Source: Zygnema cylindricum (lineage: Eukaryota; Streptophyta; Zygnematophyceae; Zygnematales; Zygnemataceae). From it: a stretch of 64,000 nt of DNA. The notes below the pieces were generated by a model that worked only from the letters and a program-made list of their open reading frames with translations, made no database searches and had not been told where the DNA came from. The position numbers and the translations under genes were made by a program. Of the stretch, positions 45,600 through 57,632 are shown in pieces (the stretch's first letter is position 1; the number at the start of each line of letters is the position of its first letter). The stretch lies in the NCBI GenBank assembly GCA_037447655.1, contig JBBHKE010000564.1:1-64000 (forward strand), in the 5' to 3' direction.

Positions 45600-47730
45600 T
45601 AATAGTTGATAGACTAATAGGAAAACGTTGTCGCACGTGTCATACGTTTTCGAAAAAAAATTTGCACGTGGGAGAGCACACGTTGTTTTTGCCCCTTCTC
45701 ATCACGTGCATGTAGGTAGAAAAATGACGCGGAGCAAAAGTTTTGCAGGGGTCTCGGACCTCTACTGCACTTTTATTCATGGGTCATATGAAAAGTCTAT
45801 GTCATCCTCGTCTCTCCCCCTCCCTCTCACTCCGTCGCTCCTCTCTCCCCTTTATTGGAATGAATTACAATAATAATGGTATCAAATGAAGTAAATTTTG
45901 TTTTCCTTTTTTTGTATACCCTTGATCATCGTTTGATAGCATATCGAGTGATTAAAGATAACAAAAAGAAATCGAAAAAGTATGTCATAAAGTTTTTGTA
46001 CTAATGACATCACAAGTGAGCATGACTTCGAAATGTCACAAAACCCTAAACGTCTACAATGTCAGAAAAAACTCGACGTCTCCAACTGTCGTTGTTTTTG
46101 TAGACGTCACCAATTGTCCCAATATTTAAAGATGTCTACAATTGCGTATTTTGTCGACGTGTACAACTAACGCTAATTTTATTGGCGTCTACAACTGTCC
46201 CAAGTTTTGTAGACGTTTACAACTGTTAGGGTACGGCCCCATGTATGTGTAACTTAGCGAACTTACTTTGTATTTTAGCGCAGATCCGGTGGACCCAGAT
46301 TTTAGGTGTCTCTATGTGTTTACTCGAAATTGTTACTTAATTTATTGACGATTGTACAAGTCAACAATACCCGTGACGGTTGTCACCGTATACAAATTGT
46401 CTTTGCCGCACCGTATTTTTTCGAAACTTTTTGAAGCGTCATTAGACACATCGTAATTTTTTAAACGGTTTGCGGATTTGGCAGGTCGCATGTCATTGCG
46501 TGACATTGTAGACGTGCAGCCTTGCAACCGTGGCTGTACGACAAACCTTTGCGCAAACCTCTCCCGTCCGACCGCCATGACTTCGCAAATTTTTCAACTT
46601 TGTGTGAAATGATACTGCAACATCGAGACCCCTGCAAAAAAAAAGTGTACAACATGCAAGCGGACAAAAAAAAACCTTGTAGTTTTTTTCGTCGTCAAAA
46701 ACTTCTAAAAACTTTTCACGCATGGGAATATGTTTTCCTATTGGTTTACTTTGCTTAAAACACATTGCCGATGTGGTTCATGATAAGTTTGAATTTGACA
46801 TGACAATGGGTCGAAAAAACGCTAGACGACAAATTTTCGTACATCCTAAGTTCGCGGATGACGCAAATTGTACTCAACAATTTTGCAATTTTTTCGTACG
46901 GCTGCAACTTAGGCAGTACGGCGCTAAGTTACAAAGGATAATGACATAAAAAAACTCGTACTTAGCCACATGGGGCCGTACCCTTAGAAATTTAAAATTG
47001 CGAAGGCCCAAGTTACGATTTCGTTCTTAGACATTAGAGAGTGTCCCCATGTAATCGGTACTTTGATTAAGTATTTTGGACTGCAGTGAAGATTATCCGT
47101 ACTACTTTGAAAAGCGTCCCTATGTGCGAAAATGAAATCATAACTTTGGCATGTGACGGTTATAGACGTTTGTACAACTTTGTGGCGGTTGAATACGACT
47201 ACGAAATTGGTGACGCCAACAAAAACAACGACAGGGTTAGACGCCTAGATTTTTGTAATTTTGTGACATGGCAAATGTTTAGGGTTTTGTGACATTGTGA
47301 CGCCATGCTCACTTGTGACAACGTCGACGTCACATATTCAAGGACTTTCGACCATGGCTACCCGATTTAGTTTTTCGTTTTTTTTAACTCGGCTTGCCAT
47401 AAAAATATACATAAGGGTAGTCAAAATAATAATTTTTCAAATATCTTTCATTTCATACGAGTATTATCGTGCCTCATTCTGATAAGTGTGAGATAAATGT
47501 GATAGTGTGAGAGGGAGAGAGGAGAGGCGACGACGACGCGAAATTCTGCAAGGACCCATGAATGAAAGTGGAGGTCCGAGATCCCTTCCATAATTTGTTT
47601 CGTACATGCTTGTCTGTTTTGTACATGCGCGTGACGGGCCGAGAGAAAAATAGCGAGTACGCTCCCTCGTCCTAAAATTTTCCCACTCGTGTGGCGCATG
47701 CGTCGGTCGTTTTTCATTCATTGTTTGGGC
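45600..47730. mobile_element. Long inverted-repeat (foldback/MULE-like) element, arms over 600 bp
   Basis: The left arm (about 45600-46228) and right arm (about 46987-47730) are imperfect reverse complements. Examples are CACAAGTGAGCATGACTTCG against the complement near 47310, and the ACAAAACCCTAAACG block against AGGGTTTTGTGACATTGTG near 47283. The left arm also holds a degenerate array of GTAGACGTCTACAACTGTCCC units (46045-46225). The centre is occupied by the Harbinger-like element 46229-46983. No transposase is visible. Related arm sequence recurs at about 57940-58060 and 58720-59300. Confidence 0.65.
46229..46983. mobile_element. Harbinger-like element with TTA target duplication, nested
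   Basis: The ends GGGTACGGCCCCATGT and ACATGGGGCCGTACCC form a 16-bp perfect inverted repeat, flanked by TTA at 46226-46228 and 46984-46986. The 755-bp body encodes no recognisable transposase. It shares internal blocks with the element at 60105-61595, such as GCAACTTAGGCAGTACGGCGCTAAGTT. It sits in the middle of the long inverted-repeat element 45600-47730. Confidence 0.88.
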
Positions 47731-48059
47731 GATACATAAACTAAGAACACCCTCTCGACGTGATTTTTGATGAAGTCTTTTGATGGGTTGGATTCTCTTG
47801 CCCAGGGGTCAAAAAGAGGAAAAGGTCAGATTGCGTTCACATAACGACAAACATGTAGTACATTCAAAGTATCGAATTGACGTCCATTGTACTTTGGTAA
47901 AAATGATTTTATCGTACGGCTAAAGTTTTTCTCAAAGTACCCTAGATTTTGGGGCAAAACGTAAAAGGCAAGTCGATACTTTAATACATAGGGACATCCC
48001 CTTAGTACACATTGAAAATTACCACGGAGAATCCAAAGTTACATTACAAGGTTTCGGTT

Positions 48060-48560
48060 ACATGGACACACAACTTACCAATTGGCATATGCCAAGTTCC
48101 TCCGGACAGCGTGGATTTAAATCCACCAAAAGTGACAGAATAAACTCTGTCGGAGGATATCCTTCAATGATACTTTTGCCATCCATTGACCTTCGCGGAA
48201 AGGACTTCGTGTTTAAAACATAACGACGCAATTCAAACAGTGATAAGCTACTCACGTACATATATTATAATTTAATACGTTTCTACAAGTCTTAAATTTC
48301 GTCTGTCCGTACAAATACGACGCTCAAATTTTGTGCTTTTTAAATCTTTGATTATTCTCGATATTTGAACAAAAACCTACACGCTACCAATCTGAATAGA
48401 AAACGTAGGCGATAGCTGCCTTGTTAGTATGACTGGATGGAGAAGTGATGAAAATATTACTCTTGGTAAACGTATCCGTACGACTATTAAAAACGCCTGC
48501 TGGACAAAAGCCCTAAGGGAAAATCGAGTGAACGTGTTCTCACATGTTGAAACGTCCACA
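48060..48560. repeat. Dispersed repeat, related to about 56020-56500
   Basis: Several stretches recur in the same order 8 kb to the right, with substitutions: AATTGGCATATGCCA against AATTGGCAAATGCCA, CTTCGCGGAAAGGACTTCGTG against TTCGTGGAAATGGCC, TTTAAAACATAACG, and the block CGTCTGTCCGTACAAATACG. No coding signal is visible and termini are not clear. Confidence 0.5.
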
Positions 48561-49141
48561 ATGTGAACATATAATACAACGGCTACAATATGGAAATGTG
48601 TGGCCGAATGCTTTATGTTAATTGATACCGTAGTGTTTTGTATCTTTAACTTTCACCGAAAATGATGTTTGTGCAGATATCGTAAAGATCGCCTCGATAT
48701 ATCTACAAAAATCTTGCGATGGTCAACCAATGTCAGAGGTCGCAAACGGTCAACCGAAACCGTGAGCGACCGTTAACTAACCGCCTCCACCGGATCTGAG
48801 ACGGATTCGGTTGCCAACTTTTGGGGGTCGGGCGGTTACGGTCGGTTGATTCACCAGGAAAAAAAAACGGTCGGTTACGGTCGGTCACCCAAAAAACCAA
48901 AAAAATGAAAATTTTGTACTGTCCCCATAATCCAACATTCTTGTATTTTTTACTCTTTGGTATCGTGGAAGTACGTGACATCATGATTAGCGTCGCAAAA
49001 TCTGACACGGTACTGTAGTAAGCTATTCATTTCGCAAATCATAGGGAATGCGACAAAGCGTCGCAAATTTGACACGGTAGTACACTATTCGTTTCGCCAA
49101 TCAAAGGGAACGCGACAAAGCGTCGCAAATCTGGCACGGTA

Positions 49142-49699
49142 CACCGCCAATCGCTATTAGCGTAGTGTACGCTAATTCCGTCCCGCTTTTTTTTATTATT
49201 CTCCAATAGCGTAGCTTATTCTATTTTGTTTCGTATGCCATTTAGGGTTAGGTTCCAAGTACCTCACAAAACAAAAGTACGTTTTCGGTTAAATAGTGTG
49301 GTGTACGGTACGTATCAGACCTTACAAAATTAAACCTTTTTAAGTGAAAAAATATATTTAATGAGTTTTAGTAACCGCGCACGCATGAGAATATGCGCTC
49401 TCAAAAGGGGATAGAAGCGGGCTGTAAAATATCACGTTCGCACATATTCGTCCAACAACCACGTTTCGACAATGTGGACGTACGATTTGTGTACGATTTG
49501 TCAGATTTTGTGCAAGTGCCTATATTAGTGTAAACATGTTTGCGACCGACATTTATCTTTTTCAAAGACCCAAATAGGAATTATTAAGCAATTAGAATGT
49601 ATGTTTTTTTTCAAATTTTTCAAATTCTTGATTAGCGTAAACCACGGTAATAATTCATATACGCTAAAGAACCTTCTACGCTAATAGCGATTGGCGGTG
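49142..49699. mobile_element. TA-flanked MITE with long perfect TIR (CACCG family)
   Basis: CACCGCCAATCGCTATTAGC and the following GTAG on the left recur as the exact reverse complement at the right, a perfect inverted repeat of about 24 bp. TA flanks both ends (49140-49141 and 49700-49701), as in Tc1/mariner-type MITEs. Surrounding sequence interrupted by it (CACTATTCATTTCGCAAATC) recurs uninterrupted near 54835. The 558-bp body has no transposase. Confidence 0.85.
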
Positions 49700-49874
49700 T
49701 AGTACACTATTCATTTCGCAAATCTTAGGGAACGCGACAAATCGTAATTATTGGCTAATTCATACGTCGTACATTATTGCAAAGTGCTAATCAGGCATTT
49801 TATACTGTGTTCCCACAAATATGTCATTTTATTATGTCAATGTCATGCGGCATGTAGTAATAACTGGTTAATAA

Positions 49875-50609
49875 GGGTGAAGTTCCATCATACTTTTCTT
49901 TAATTGTACGGCAAACTCTACAGACCGGGTCGATTGAGTTGATGTTCCATCACTTAGAGTTTGTAAGCCACGTGTTATAAATTGACTGGCGCCACGCAAG
50001 CTACGATGCGATATTGAATATCTTTCAGATTTGTAGCACCGACAAACTTAACTTCAAATCTTGACTTGCGTACCATGTACCTGCGTACGAAGTAATCATA
50101 CAACAAAACTTTTTTACTTTTTGCAGACCCCAGTCTGTACGCCAGCTCATTTTTTAGGGTTTCAGTTTTTGAAATAACGAAAGTCCGTTGAGAGAAATAG
50201 TGTGACGAACATAAGCTATCAAAAATAGCGTGACGAGGGAATGTTACGAAATTTCGTTTTTATTTTCGGCTGTATTTTGGAAAGCGCGTGTCATGTGCAA
50301 ATCTTAAGATTTTTCGTTGGTTTTCCATCATGACACGTAGCTTAATCGTCCAACGTGTCACGGTTTTTTTTTCTGTATCTGCCAACCCACCTCCTCGAGG
50401 TGGGTTGATAGTTACCGAAAAAAATGAAGCGAACTCCTCGCAGATGAACATCCGACGGCCAGTATTACCTCCAAGACCTTCGGAGAGTATCGGCAAGATT
50501 CTCTGTAATGTTGTTTTTTGTATAAAAATAAAATAGACGGTACGATCTGGTACGGAGGGTCGCGGATTTCTGTAAACTACGCCACTTTTCGCCTGATGGA
50601 ACGTCACCC
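49875..50609. mobile_element. Harbinger-like element with TAA target duplication
   Basis: The left end is GGGTGAAGTTCCATCATAC. The reverse complement of the right end is GGGTGACGTTCCATCAG. TAA flanks both sides (49872-49874 and 50610-50612). The 735-bp body has a perfect palindrome at about 50384-50407 (AACCCACCT, spacer, AGGTGGGTT) and no transposase. It belongs to the same family as 27545-28987. Confidence 0.85.
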
Positions 50610-50855
50610 TAAATCAATAAAAATCAAACTATTGCGTCAATTTCCCGCCACTAGTCTTAATTATTGGCGTACTCACATGTGTCAAACAATAAATCGATAA
50701 ATTGAATTGCTATTTAAGTTAGAGAAACTCGACCACAATTCAAACAAAAATTAGTCATACACTAAAATGGAGAAAAACATCCTCGCTTCCCTTAAAACTA
50801 CAATCCAAAACAAACTTCGAAATCAAAAAATGGTGAAATTGCTCAGTATTACCTA

Positions 50856-52987
50856 GTGAAAGAAAGCAGGGCCACTTCAAATTGTTGGAAAAAAATTGAT
50901 CATGTCTATGAAGTTAGAACATCAAACAAATACATGGTAAAGGGGGCAGATTTTGTGGCTTGTAATACATATTTCATAGTTTATCAATACAAGGCAACAA
51001 ACGGTACTTCGACAATAAATACTCAAACATGTTTAGATTCGGCCGACATAGATAATTGAAGAGGACTTCTTCGTAAGTTTATTTAAAAAACACAGGCGAA
51101 AACCAATGACCAAAAAAAAATTTGCGAAAATGGTGGCGTTGATGTGTTGTGAGGACCCACAACCATTTTCGATAGTCGAAGGTTCAGGTATGATTTATTT
51201 TTAATTCTATTTAATATGGCTTGAGTGTAAATGTCATTATAACTTGTTTTTTTCATATATTTATATAGTTGAGCTTAGTTTGTCATGATATTGTTTTTTA
51301 TTTGTCTTTCCATAAAAAAAAATATTTCGTTAAAAACCTTCTTTATTATTCATGGTTAGTACTTGTATGATATTTTTTTATTGTTTTTTTTGTTTTTCTC
51401 CCCAGGTTTTCAAGCATTTTGTCAAGCATTGTTTGATGTTGGTGTTTCGTCCAACAAAAGTGTTGACATCGACCAACTACTCCCGTCCATCAATATTGTA
51501 AAAAACTACATTATATCTTCTGCGAAAGATATTCGTAGTTTGATCATCCCAAAACTTATAAAAAATATTGATAACAATATTTTTGACGCATTCACGACCG
51601 ATCTCTGGACCGAGACAATAAAAAGAACCTCATTAATGTCATTAACCGCTCATTTTATTGACAAAGAATTTGAACTTCATGCACGGACGCTTCAAGTCGA
51701 TCATTTTCCGGAGGAAAAACACAATGCGGAAAAGTTTTTAACGGCTTTCAAAAATCTTTTGACCAGTTTCGAAATGTCCAGTTTTTATCGCTGCGTTGTC
51801 ATGACTGATAGTGGCTCTAACATATGTGCGACTGAAGGTCTACCAAGTATGTTTACTTGGATACCTTGCGCGGACTAAAAAATTGCAACAATTGTGACAA
51901 CGATCTTGAATAAGAGCGAAACTTCTAAAAAAGGCAAATACGATGTGGAAGTTCCTGATTTTTTTGATCTAATTGATGCGTGTAAATCGTTGGTCACGTT
52001 TTTCAAACAGAGTAATTTACAAACACTTTTGAAAAATACTTTAAAACAAGAAAACGCAACGCGATGGAGTTCTTTGCTCCGAATGCTTAAGAGTATTTAC
52101 GATGCATTCAATGAGATAGGACCAATCGCTCAAGCAAAAAATCAATTGATACTTTTTGCTTGTATATATAAGACTCACCTTACCGAACTTATATGATTTT
52201 TGGAAAGGTTCCAAGAAGCAACCCTAAAATTGGAAAAGTTAAAAAAACCAACTTTACATTTGGTTTTGTTTGAACTATCGTCTCTCCATAACCATTGTAA
52301 GATAAGAAAAACATCTTACAATGACGGTGAAAAAGAATGCCCCGCCGATTCCCTAAACTTGCAAAAATTGAAATAACTTTTTGTGAAATTTGCACTACCG
52401 AAGTGGGGCCTTCATGAGTATCATACATGAGTATCATATTGTCGCGGCTCTCTTAGATCCCCGACAAAAACACAAGCTTGAAATAATTGGGGTATCGAAA
52501 ACCGAAATTGAAAGCGCAAGGGTCAAACTTCGAGAACTCGCAAACGACCTCGGTGAGGATGTTGATTTCGGTAGTCCTCAACGTATCACAAAAAATCGAA
52601 AAACATCGCAAAGTATGGATGGTTTCCACAATTTTTTTGGTGATCGATGACGAAAATGAGGTTTTTATTGCAATCGACAAAAAAACACTTATTAGTGACG
52701 AAATGAAACGTTATTTTGATTTAAAATTAACCAATGAAGAAAGATTGAACTTTAACATACTTGAATGGTGGAAAAAAAAAACAAATGTACGTGCGAAAGA
52801 TGGAGGATTTCCTATTCTAGACGGTGTTGCTAAATCTACTCTAGCTATTCCGGCTTCTAGCTCCATGTCTGAATGCAGTTTTTCGGATGCCGGGAACACG
52901 ATAACAAAGAAGAGGAGCCCACTAGCGGCTTCAATTGTTAGTGATCTTTTGTGTGTTAGATCTAACCGAGATCTTTCATATGCATAG
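50856..52987 (+). pseudogene. hAT-superfamily transposase pseudogene (BED finger to dimerisation domain)
   Basis: Intact hAT transposases cut and paste their element. The N-terminal part (50862-51056) is a decayed BED zinc finger: SNCWKKIDHV, ACNTY where a second Cys is expected, GTSTIN. An exon ends at 51187 (PQPFSIVEGSG) and splices over an intron (51188-51405) to GFQAFCQALFDVG. The core follows (FTTDLWTE, SLTAHFID, DSGSNI). The C-terminal hAT dimerisation domain contains LNFNILEWWKKK and LAIPASSSMSECSFSDAG. Lesions are a frame change between 51057 and 51120, in-frame stops at 51876-51878, 52194-52196 and 52374-52376, a 13-bp tandem duplication (52413-52425 repeated at 52426-52438) that shifts the frame before IVAALLDPRQK, and another shift near 52630-52650. 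The gene is dead but still near full length. Confidence 0.93.
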
Positions 52988-53800
52988 TTTTTTATTTTGT
53001 TTTGTTTTCTAATTATTGTTATTTTTTTAGTATTAGTTATCTTGTTTTTTTTCCATTTAATTTTTTGTTGTATTTCACAATTTTTCTAGTGTTATTTTGT
53101 TTTTTTTTTTTAACCGGAATGCTTATTTTTATCAAATTACCAAAGCGTCGTATGTATACCAAATTTAGATTTAAATATTTTTGTGAAGCTTTAAGTTTGA
53201 GGTTGAGAATTTATACAATAGAGTCAAAAATAAAACGAGGTTGTTATTTGTTTATTTCTATATTTGATACTACAAAATATTTGTTGTTTTTTAGCTCATC
53301 ACAATGTATGTTTTGTCAATTGATTTTCTATGAGAAAACTATGATTGTTTTTAAACATACATAATTAAAACTTTACCTTTTTTGCATAATCCATAACATA
53401 GTATTGTAGTCGAAAGAAAAACCGTCCGAAAATTGTAGCGAAAAATTCAGATTTTGGAGAGAATAAACATTAATATAAGGGTTTAAGCGTTAATCTAAGA
53501 GTTACACGCAAAATTAGGAACACATCTCTTGAAAGAGGTGACTGTCGAGGAAAAAAACTATACGTAAAGGGAGATCACAAAAAGACAAAGTAGTAAAAAG
53601 AAGAGGTACACGAGCTATTTTTTTGCAGAGGGAGATGTACCACTACACCACTCATTGTTATTAGTGTTGGTGAGTTGCTACTACTTATAGCCAAAAATCA
53701 CAAAATATAGTTAACAACATTATTTTAATATGTGGACTATAACCTGCCACGTCTCCTTGCATTAAATAGTATTATTAATCATAATTTTCCATTTACACTA
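52988..53800. other. AT-rich tail after the transposase remnant
   Basis: T-rich and then mixed sequence with no gene. An isolated TACACCACTCATTGTTATTAG motif at about 53645 resembles one end of the CACCG family. Confidence 0.4.
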
Positions 53801-53940
53801 CACCGCAAATCGTAATTAGCGTTATTAACGCTAATTTCGTCACCGCGAATTTTGACCCAAAAACCTTACAAAGAGTAAATAACTCTAAACTTGTCTTTAC
53901 ATTATTCAAGGTACTCTTTGAATTAGCGTTAACAACTCTA

Positions 53941-54552
53941 CACCGCGAATCGTAATTAGAGTAATAAAAAAATTAGAGTAAAAAAACCAAAAATCACAAT
54001 TAGAGTAATGAACTCTAATTGATGTGATCGAACTTGTTCACAGAGGAAGTTTACTCTAATTTATTTAAGTACTCTATATTGGGTTATATCGGCAATAAAT
54101 TTCCGCGCTTAAATTATAAACACTAAATTACGTAGGCGTACAAAATCTGTCAGTTCGTATAGTTTTGACGTCGATATGACGTTAGTAACATTTGTCGCGC
54201 CGAATGACAGTTAGTGTTCACATTGACGACGATGCTGTCGACAGACGAGAGTTATGCGAACGACTTTTTTTCGATGTGATTGATTTTCGTTTAGTGCGAT
54301 TTCACGTGTGAGCGCGATTATATTAAATCATTATTTTTACCTTTTTACTTAAAAGTACAATTTTGCACGGTCGAACAACGTCCGTACTCCACACTATTTA
54401 AAACGAACCTATATTACAATTTTTTACGCTAATTAAACTTAACTAAATTAGAATAATGAAAAAATTATAATCGTTTACTCTATTGTATGTGATAGAGTTG
54501 ATATTTCGGGCGACCGAATTAGAGTAGTTTACTATAGTTACGATCCGCGGTG
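53941..54552. mobile_element. TA-flanked CACCG-family MITE, with a second left end at 53801
   Basis: The left end CACCGCGAATCGTAATTAGA and the right end, whose reverse complement begins CACCGCGGATCGTAACTATA, match with few differences and are flanked by TA (53939-53940 and 54553-54554). Another left end, CACCGCAAATCGTAATTAGC, lies at 53801 after TA, so one copy may have inserted into another. The interior has several GAGTAA/TTACTC blocks and no transposase. Confidence 0.7.
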
Positions 54553-55156
54553 TAGTATTGTGCCATTTCAAATAGTGTGGCTAACGTACATAACTGTACC
54601 GTATTAACGGGAAAAATACAACAAATGATTTAATACATGCCGTTATAAAGTACTTGCGTTTTAACAAACCGCGTAGTGCAAACTTCATAATGACATGAAA
54701 CTGTACGTTTTGAGCGAGTATGTTTTTACAAACCGCATAGTGAAAACGTCATAATACTTTGTACTCCTTGGTATTGCGGAAGTACGTGACATCATGATTA
54801 GCGTCGCAAAAATCTGACACTATACTGTAGTAAGCTATTCATTTTGCAAATCTTAGGGAACCCAACAAATCGTAATTATTGGCTTTCATACGTCGTACAT
54901 TGGTTAATTTTGTATTTTTTTGGTAACGGGCGGGCACGGTTAGTCGCGAGAAATTGAGATTCGGTTAATTTTTATTTTTGTAAACGCCAGTTGGTTAACG
55001 GTTAACAATTTTGGAGCGTGACATAACCCGGTCAGGCGTCGGTTACTCAAAATTTGAAAAAAAAAACGGTCGATTTCGGTTATGTAAAATTTTGACTTTT
55101 GCGACCTCTGCCACGGGGGGGAGGCTTTTTAATTTTTCTTAGACGTATTGTCAACT

Positions 55157-55325
55157 TCGATATATCGCGGTGGAAAATAAATCGAATTATCGTCTGATAC
55201 ATCGCAAAAATATCGCGATATTGACCTCCTCAATACATCGACGCGATATATTGAAAAGATATATTAATTATCGGTTACCCAAAATTAGGTACATATTGAA
55301 TTTTTGCCTTCGATACACAACACTA
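55157..55325. mobile_element. hAT-like MITE, right-end fragment (TAGTGTTG family)
   Basis: It ends with CGATACACAACACTA at 55325 and carries the CGATATATCG/TATCGCGATA body typical of the family. The left terminus is not found. Confidence 0.65.
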
Positions 55326-56592
55326 ATATATACATTCATAAATACAACCGAAATCACAAAAGTAATCGCGTAACGCACTTTCGACTTGCTATTTTTGTTA
55401 ACGCCAATTCATCACACTATTTTTGGAAACGCTCATTCGTCACGCGAAAAAACGTTAATCTTAATAACAATGAGGTGGTAACCTTAAAAATAATGAGTTG
55501 ATATCTTCAAGGCGTTTGCAGAGAGTACAAAAGTTGTGTTGTACAATGACCTCGTACGCACGTACATGTTACACAAAGGAAGGTAGGTGTGGAAATCATT
55601 ACGATTTTAAATATCCGTTCTTAGCTCAAGTGATACCACTCAATTTCGAACACATGGATTGTAAACTCTTGCGCGATATAACATCATTCAAAATGTAGCA
55701 TCATATAATGCTGGTCGTACAATTACACAATTTCAACCTTATGGTGGGGCTTCATCAGGCAAAAAGTGGGGTTGTTTACCAGGAAACGTACTTTTCCGTA
55801 CTAGGTCGTGCTGCATTTTCCTTTTTTTTTTAAATATGTTTACTGGATATTCGGCAATATTCTCCAAACTTTTGGGCAAAATTTTTGACCGTCCGATTTT
55901 GAGTTTTTGAAGCAAACGCTCCCTCTGTCCAGTGTCTGAACAGTGTCCGCAACTGTCCGTAAAATGAGACTCACCACACATTGGACGTGTCTATTAGTAC
56001 ACGTGGAAACAAAAAAGTATCCTCCACGGCAGATGAGCGATGACGACCTCACAATTGGCAAATGCCATGCGCCTTCGTGCAGAGCGGATTTGAAAACGAC
56101 AACAAAATCTTTGTCAAATGATATCTTCCCAACGAATCTTTTCTTTCGTGGAAATGGCCTTTGCTTTTAAAACATAATGGCAAACGATAAAGTACAAAAT
56201 TTAATTTTGAAAAGGATTTCCAAACAGTTGGTACAACAAAATGACAAAAACCTGCAAATTGTACATTCGCGTATCGTTGCTATATGTTTTAATTTGCGTT
56301 CGTCCGTACATACGCCGTTCAAATCTTATGCTTTTCGTATCATTTAATACTCCCGATCGGCTGAACGTGATTTTTTGTGGTTCCAATCGCAAACCAACAC
56401 ATAAGCAATTAATGCCTCACTGACACAACTTGATGGAGAAATGATACAAATACTACTACTAGTAAACGTTTCCGTACTACTGGAAACGCTTGATGGATTG
56501 CGACCCTTGTTCAAAAATCAGTTAATAAAGGTGAGTAGAGATACAAAATTGGACGCCATCAACTATTAAGTCTATGTTGATTAATAAATCAA
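55326..56592. other. Repeat-derived spacer
   Basis: It contains the diverged partner (about 56020-56500) of the repeat at 48060-48560 and a lone Harbinger-like end near 55745 (GGGGCTTCATCAGGCAAAAAG). No gene is visible. Confidence 0.45.
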
Positions 56593-57632
56593 GGGTTAAG
56601 TTCCATTACTCAAAACACGAGGCTTCTTCTTGACGATCGTACTGTTTTGTACAATATTATTACATAGTATTCTGCAGACCCCGGTTCAAATTTGGCCAGA
56701 ATCACTATTTTGCTAAAACTAATAAAATACCTTCTAATTCATTTTGCCTCCTTCTAAATGACGCAGCAGCCATGGCCTGCCTTTGGTCCTCTCTTTCTGC
56801 CTCTTTACATTCTAACTAAAATATAGAAGTGAACTATTAATTACCTTTTTCCAACACTCTATTTATTTTTCCAATACAAACCTAGAAAATACATAAATTT
56901 CAACAAGTCCCAGTAAATGTATGGCAAATTCTACTCGCAACATTTACTAGAAGACTATTCCATTTTGTCGAACCAGTAACAAACCTTCCTCAATTATGAT
57001 TGGCGCCATGAAGGTTAGAGTCCATATTTTTAAAATCTTAAAGAAAATCTTCAAACGGAAAGTCATAACGAAAGATCTGTACGACCGGAGGTAGTTAATG
57101 ATTCGCCCGTAAAGTTTGCGGTCAGATTTTTGATTTTGAAAATGGAAATCAAAATTTTGAAACGGAATGGCAAAAAGATGCGACAAACTTTGAAGGTCGC
57201 GACAAACTTTGAATGTCGGTGGATGTCAGACGGAGAGTGCGGAAATATTTTCTGCTCACGTGTATCGAGCGTGGCATGGACTGGACGACGTAGGCACATG
57301 GCCTATACGACGTGTAGACCTAAAATGGTTTGTTCAAAGCGAATATTTTTTTGCATTTTCACGTGTACCAATGGTACACGACCCAATATTGAGCAACTCT
57401 CATCGCGAGGAGAGTATCTTCACACAGGATGATGTGCGAGATTGCTTCGCGAATCTATAAAAGTGGAATATCCAACGGCCAGGAATTACGCCTACATCAT
57501 TGGAGCTTCCCGACAGCTTTCCAGTAACGATATTTCGTATGACAAAAAAAAAGGTACGGCCTGGTACGACGCTGTACAAAAACGTACGACGTCAGTAACG
57601 AACCACACTTTTCGTCTAATGGAATTTTACCC
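56593..57632. mobile_element. Harbinger-like element, diverged
   Basis: The left end is GGGTTAAGTTCCATTACTC. The reverse complement of the right end is GGGTAAAATTCCATTAGACG. The flanks are CAA (56590-56592) and TAA (57633-57635), consistent with a mutated TAA duplication. The body of about 1.04 kb shows no transposase. Confidence 0.7.

Larger units (their letters stand above)
48734..55108. mobile_element. Possible composite hAT element bounding the transposase remnant
   Basis: CAGAGGTCGCAAA at 48734 and TTTGCGACCTCTG ending at 55108 are 13-bp inverted repeats starting with the hAT-like pattern CAGNG. They enclose the hAT transposase remnant. Just inside each end, sequences rich in CGGTYGGTTACGG and CGGTTAACGG occur. 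A direct repeat of about 95 bp (48955-49050 and 54766-54862) also lies inside. I found no matching 8-bp target duplication, and other elements are nested within, so the assignment is tentative. Confidence 0.4.
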
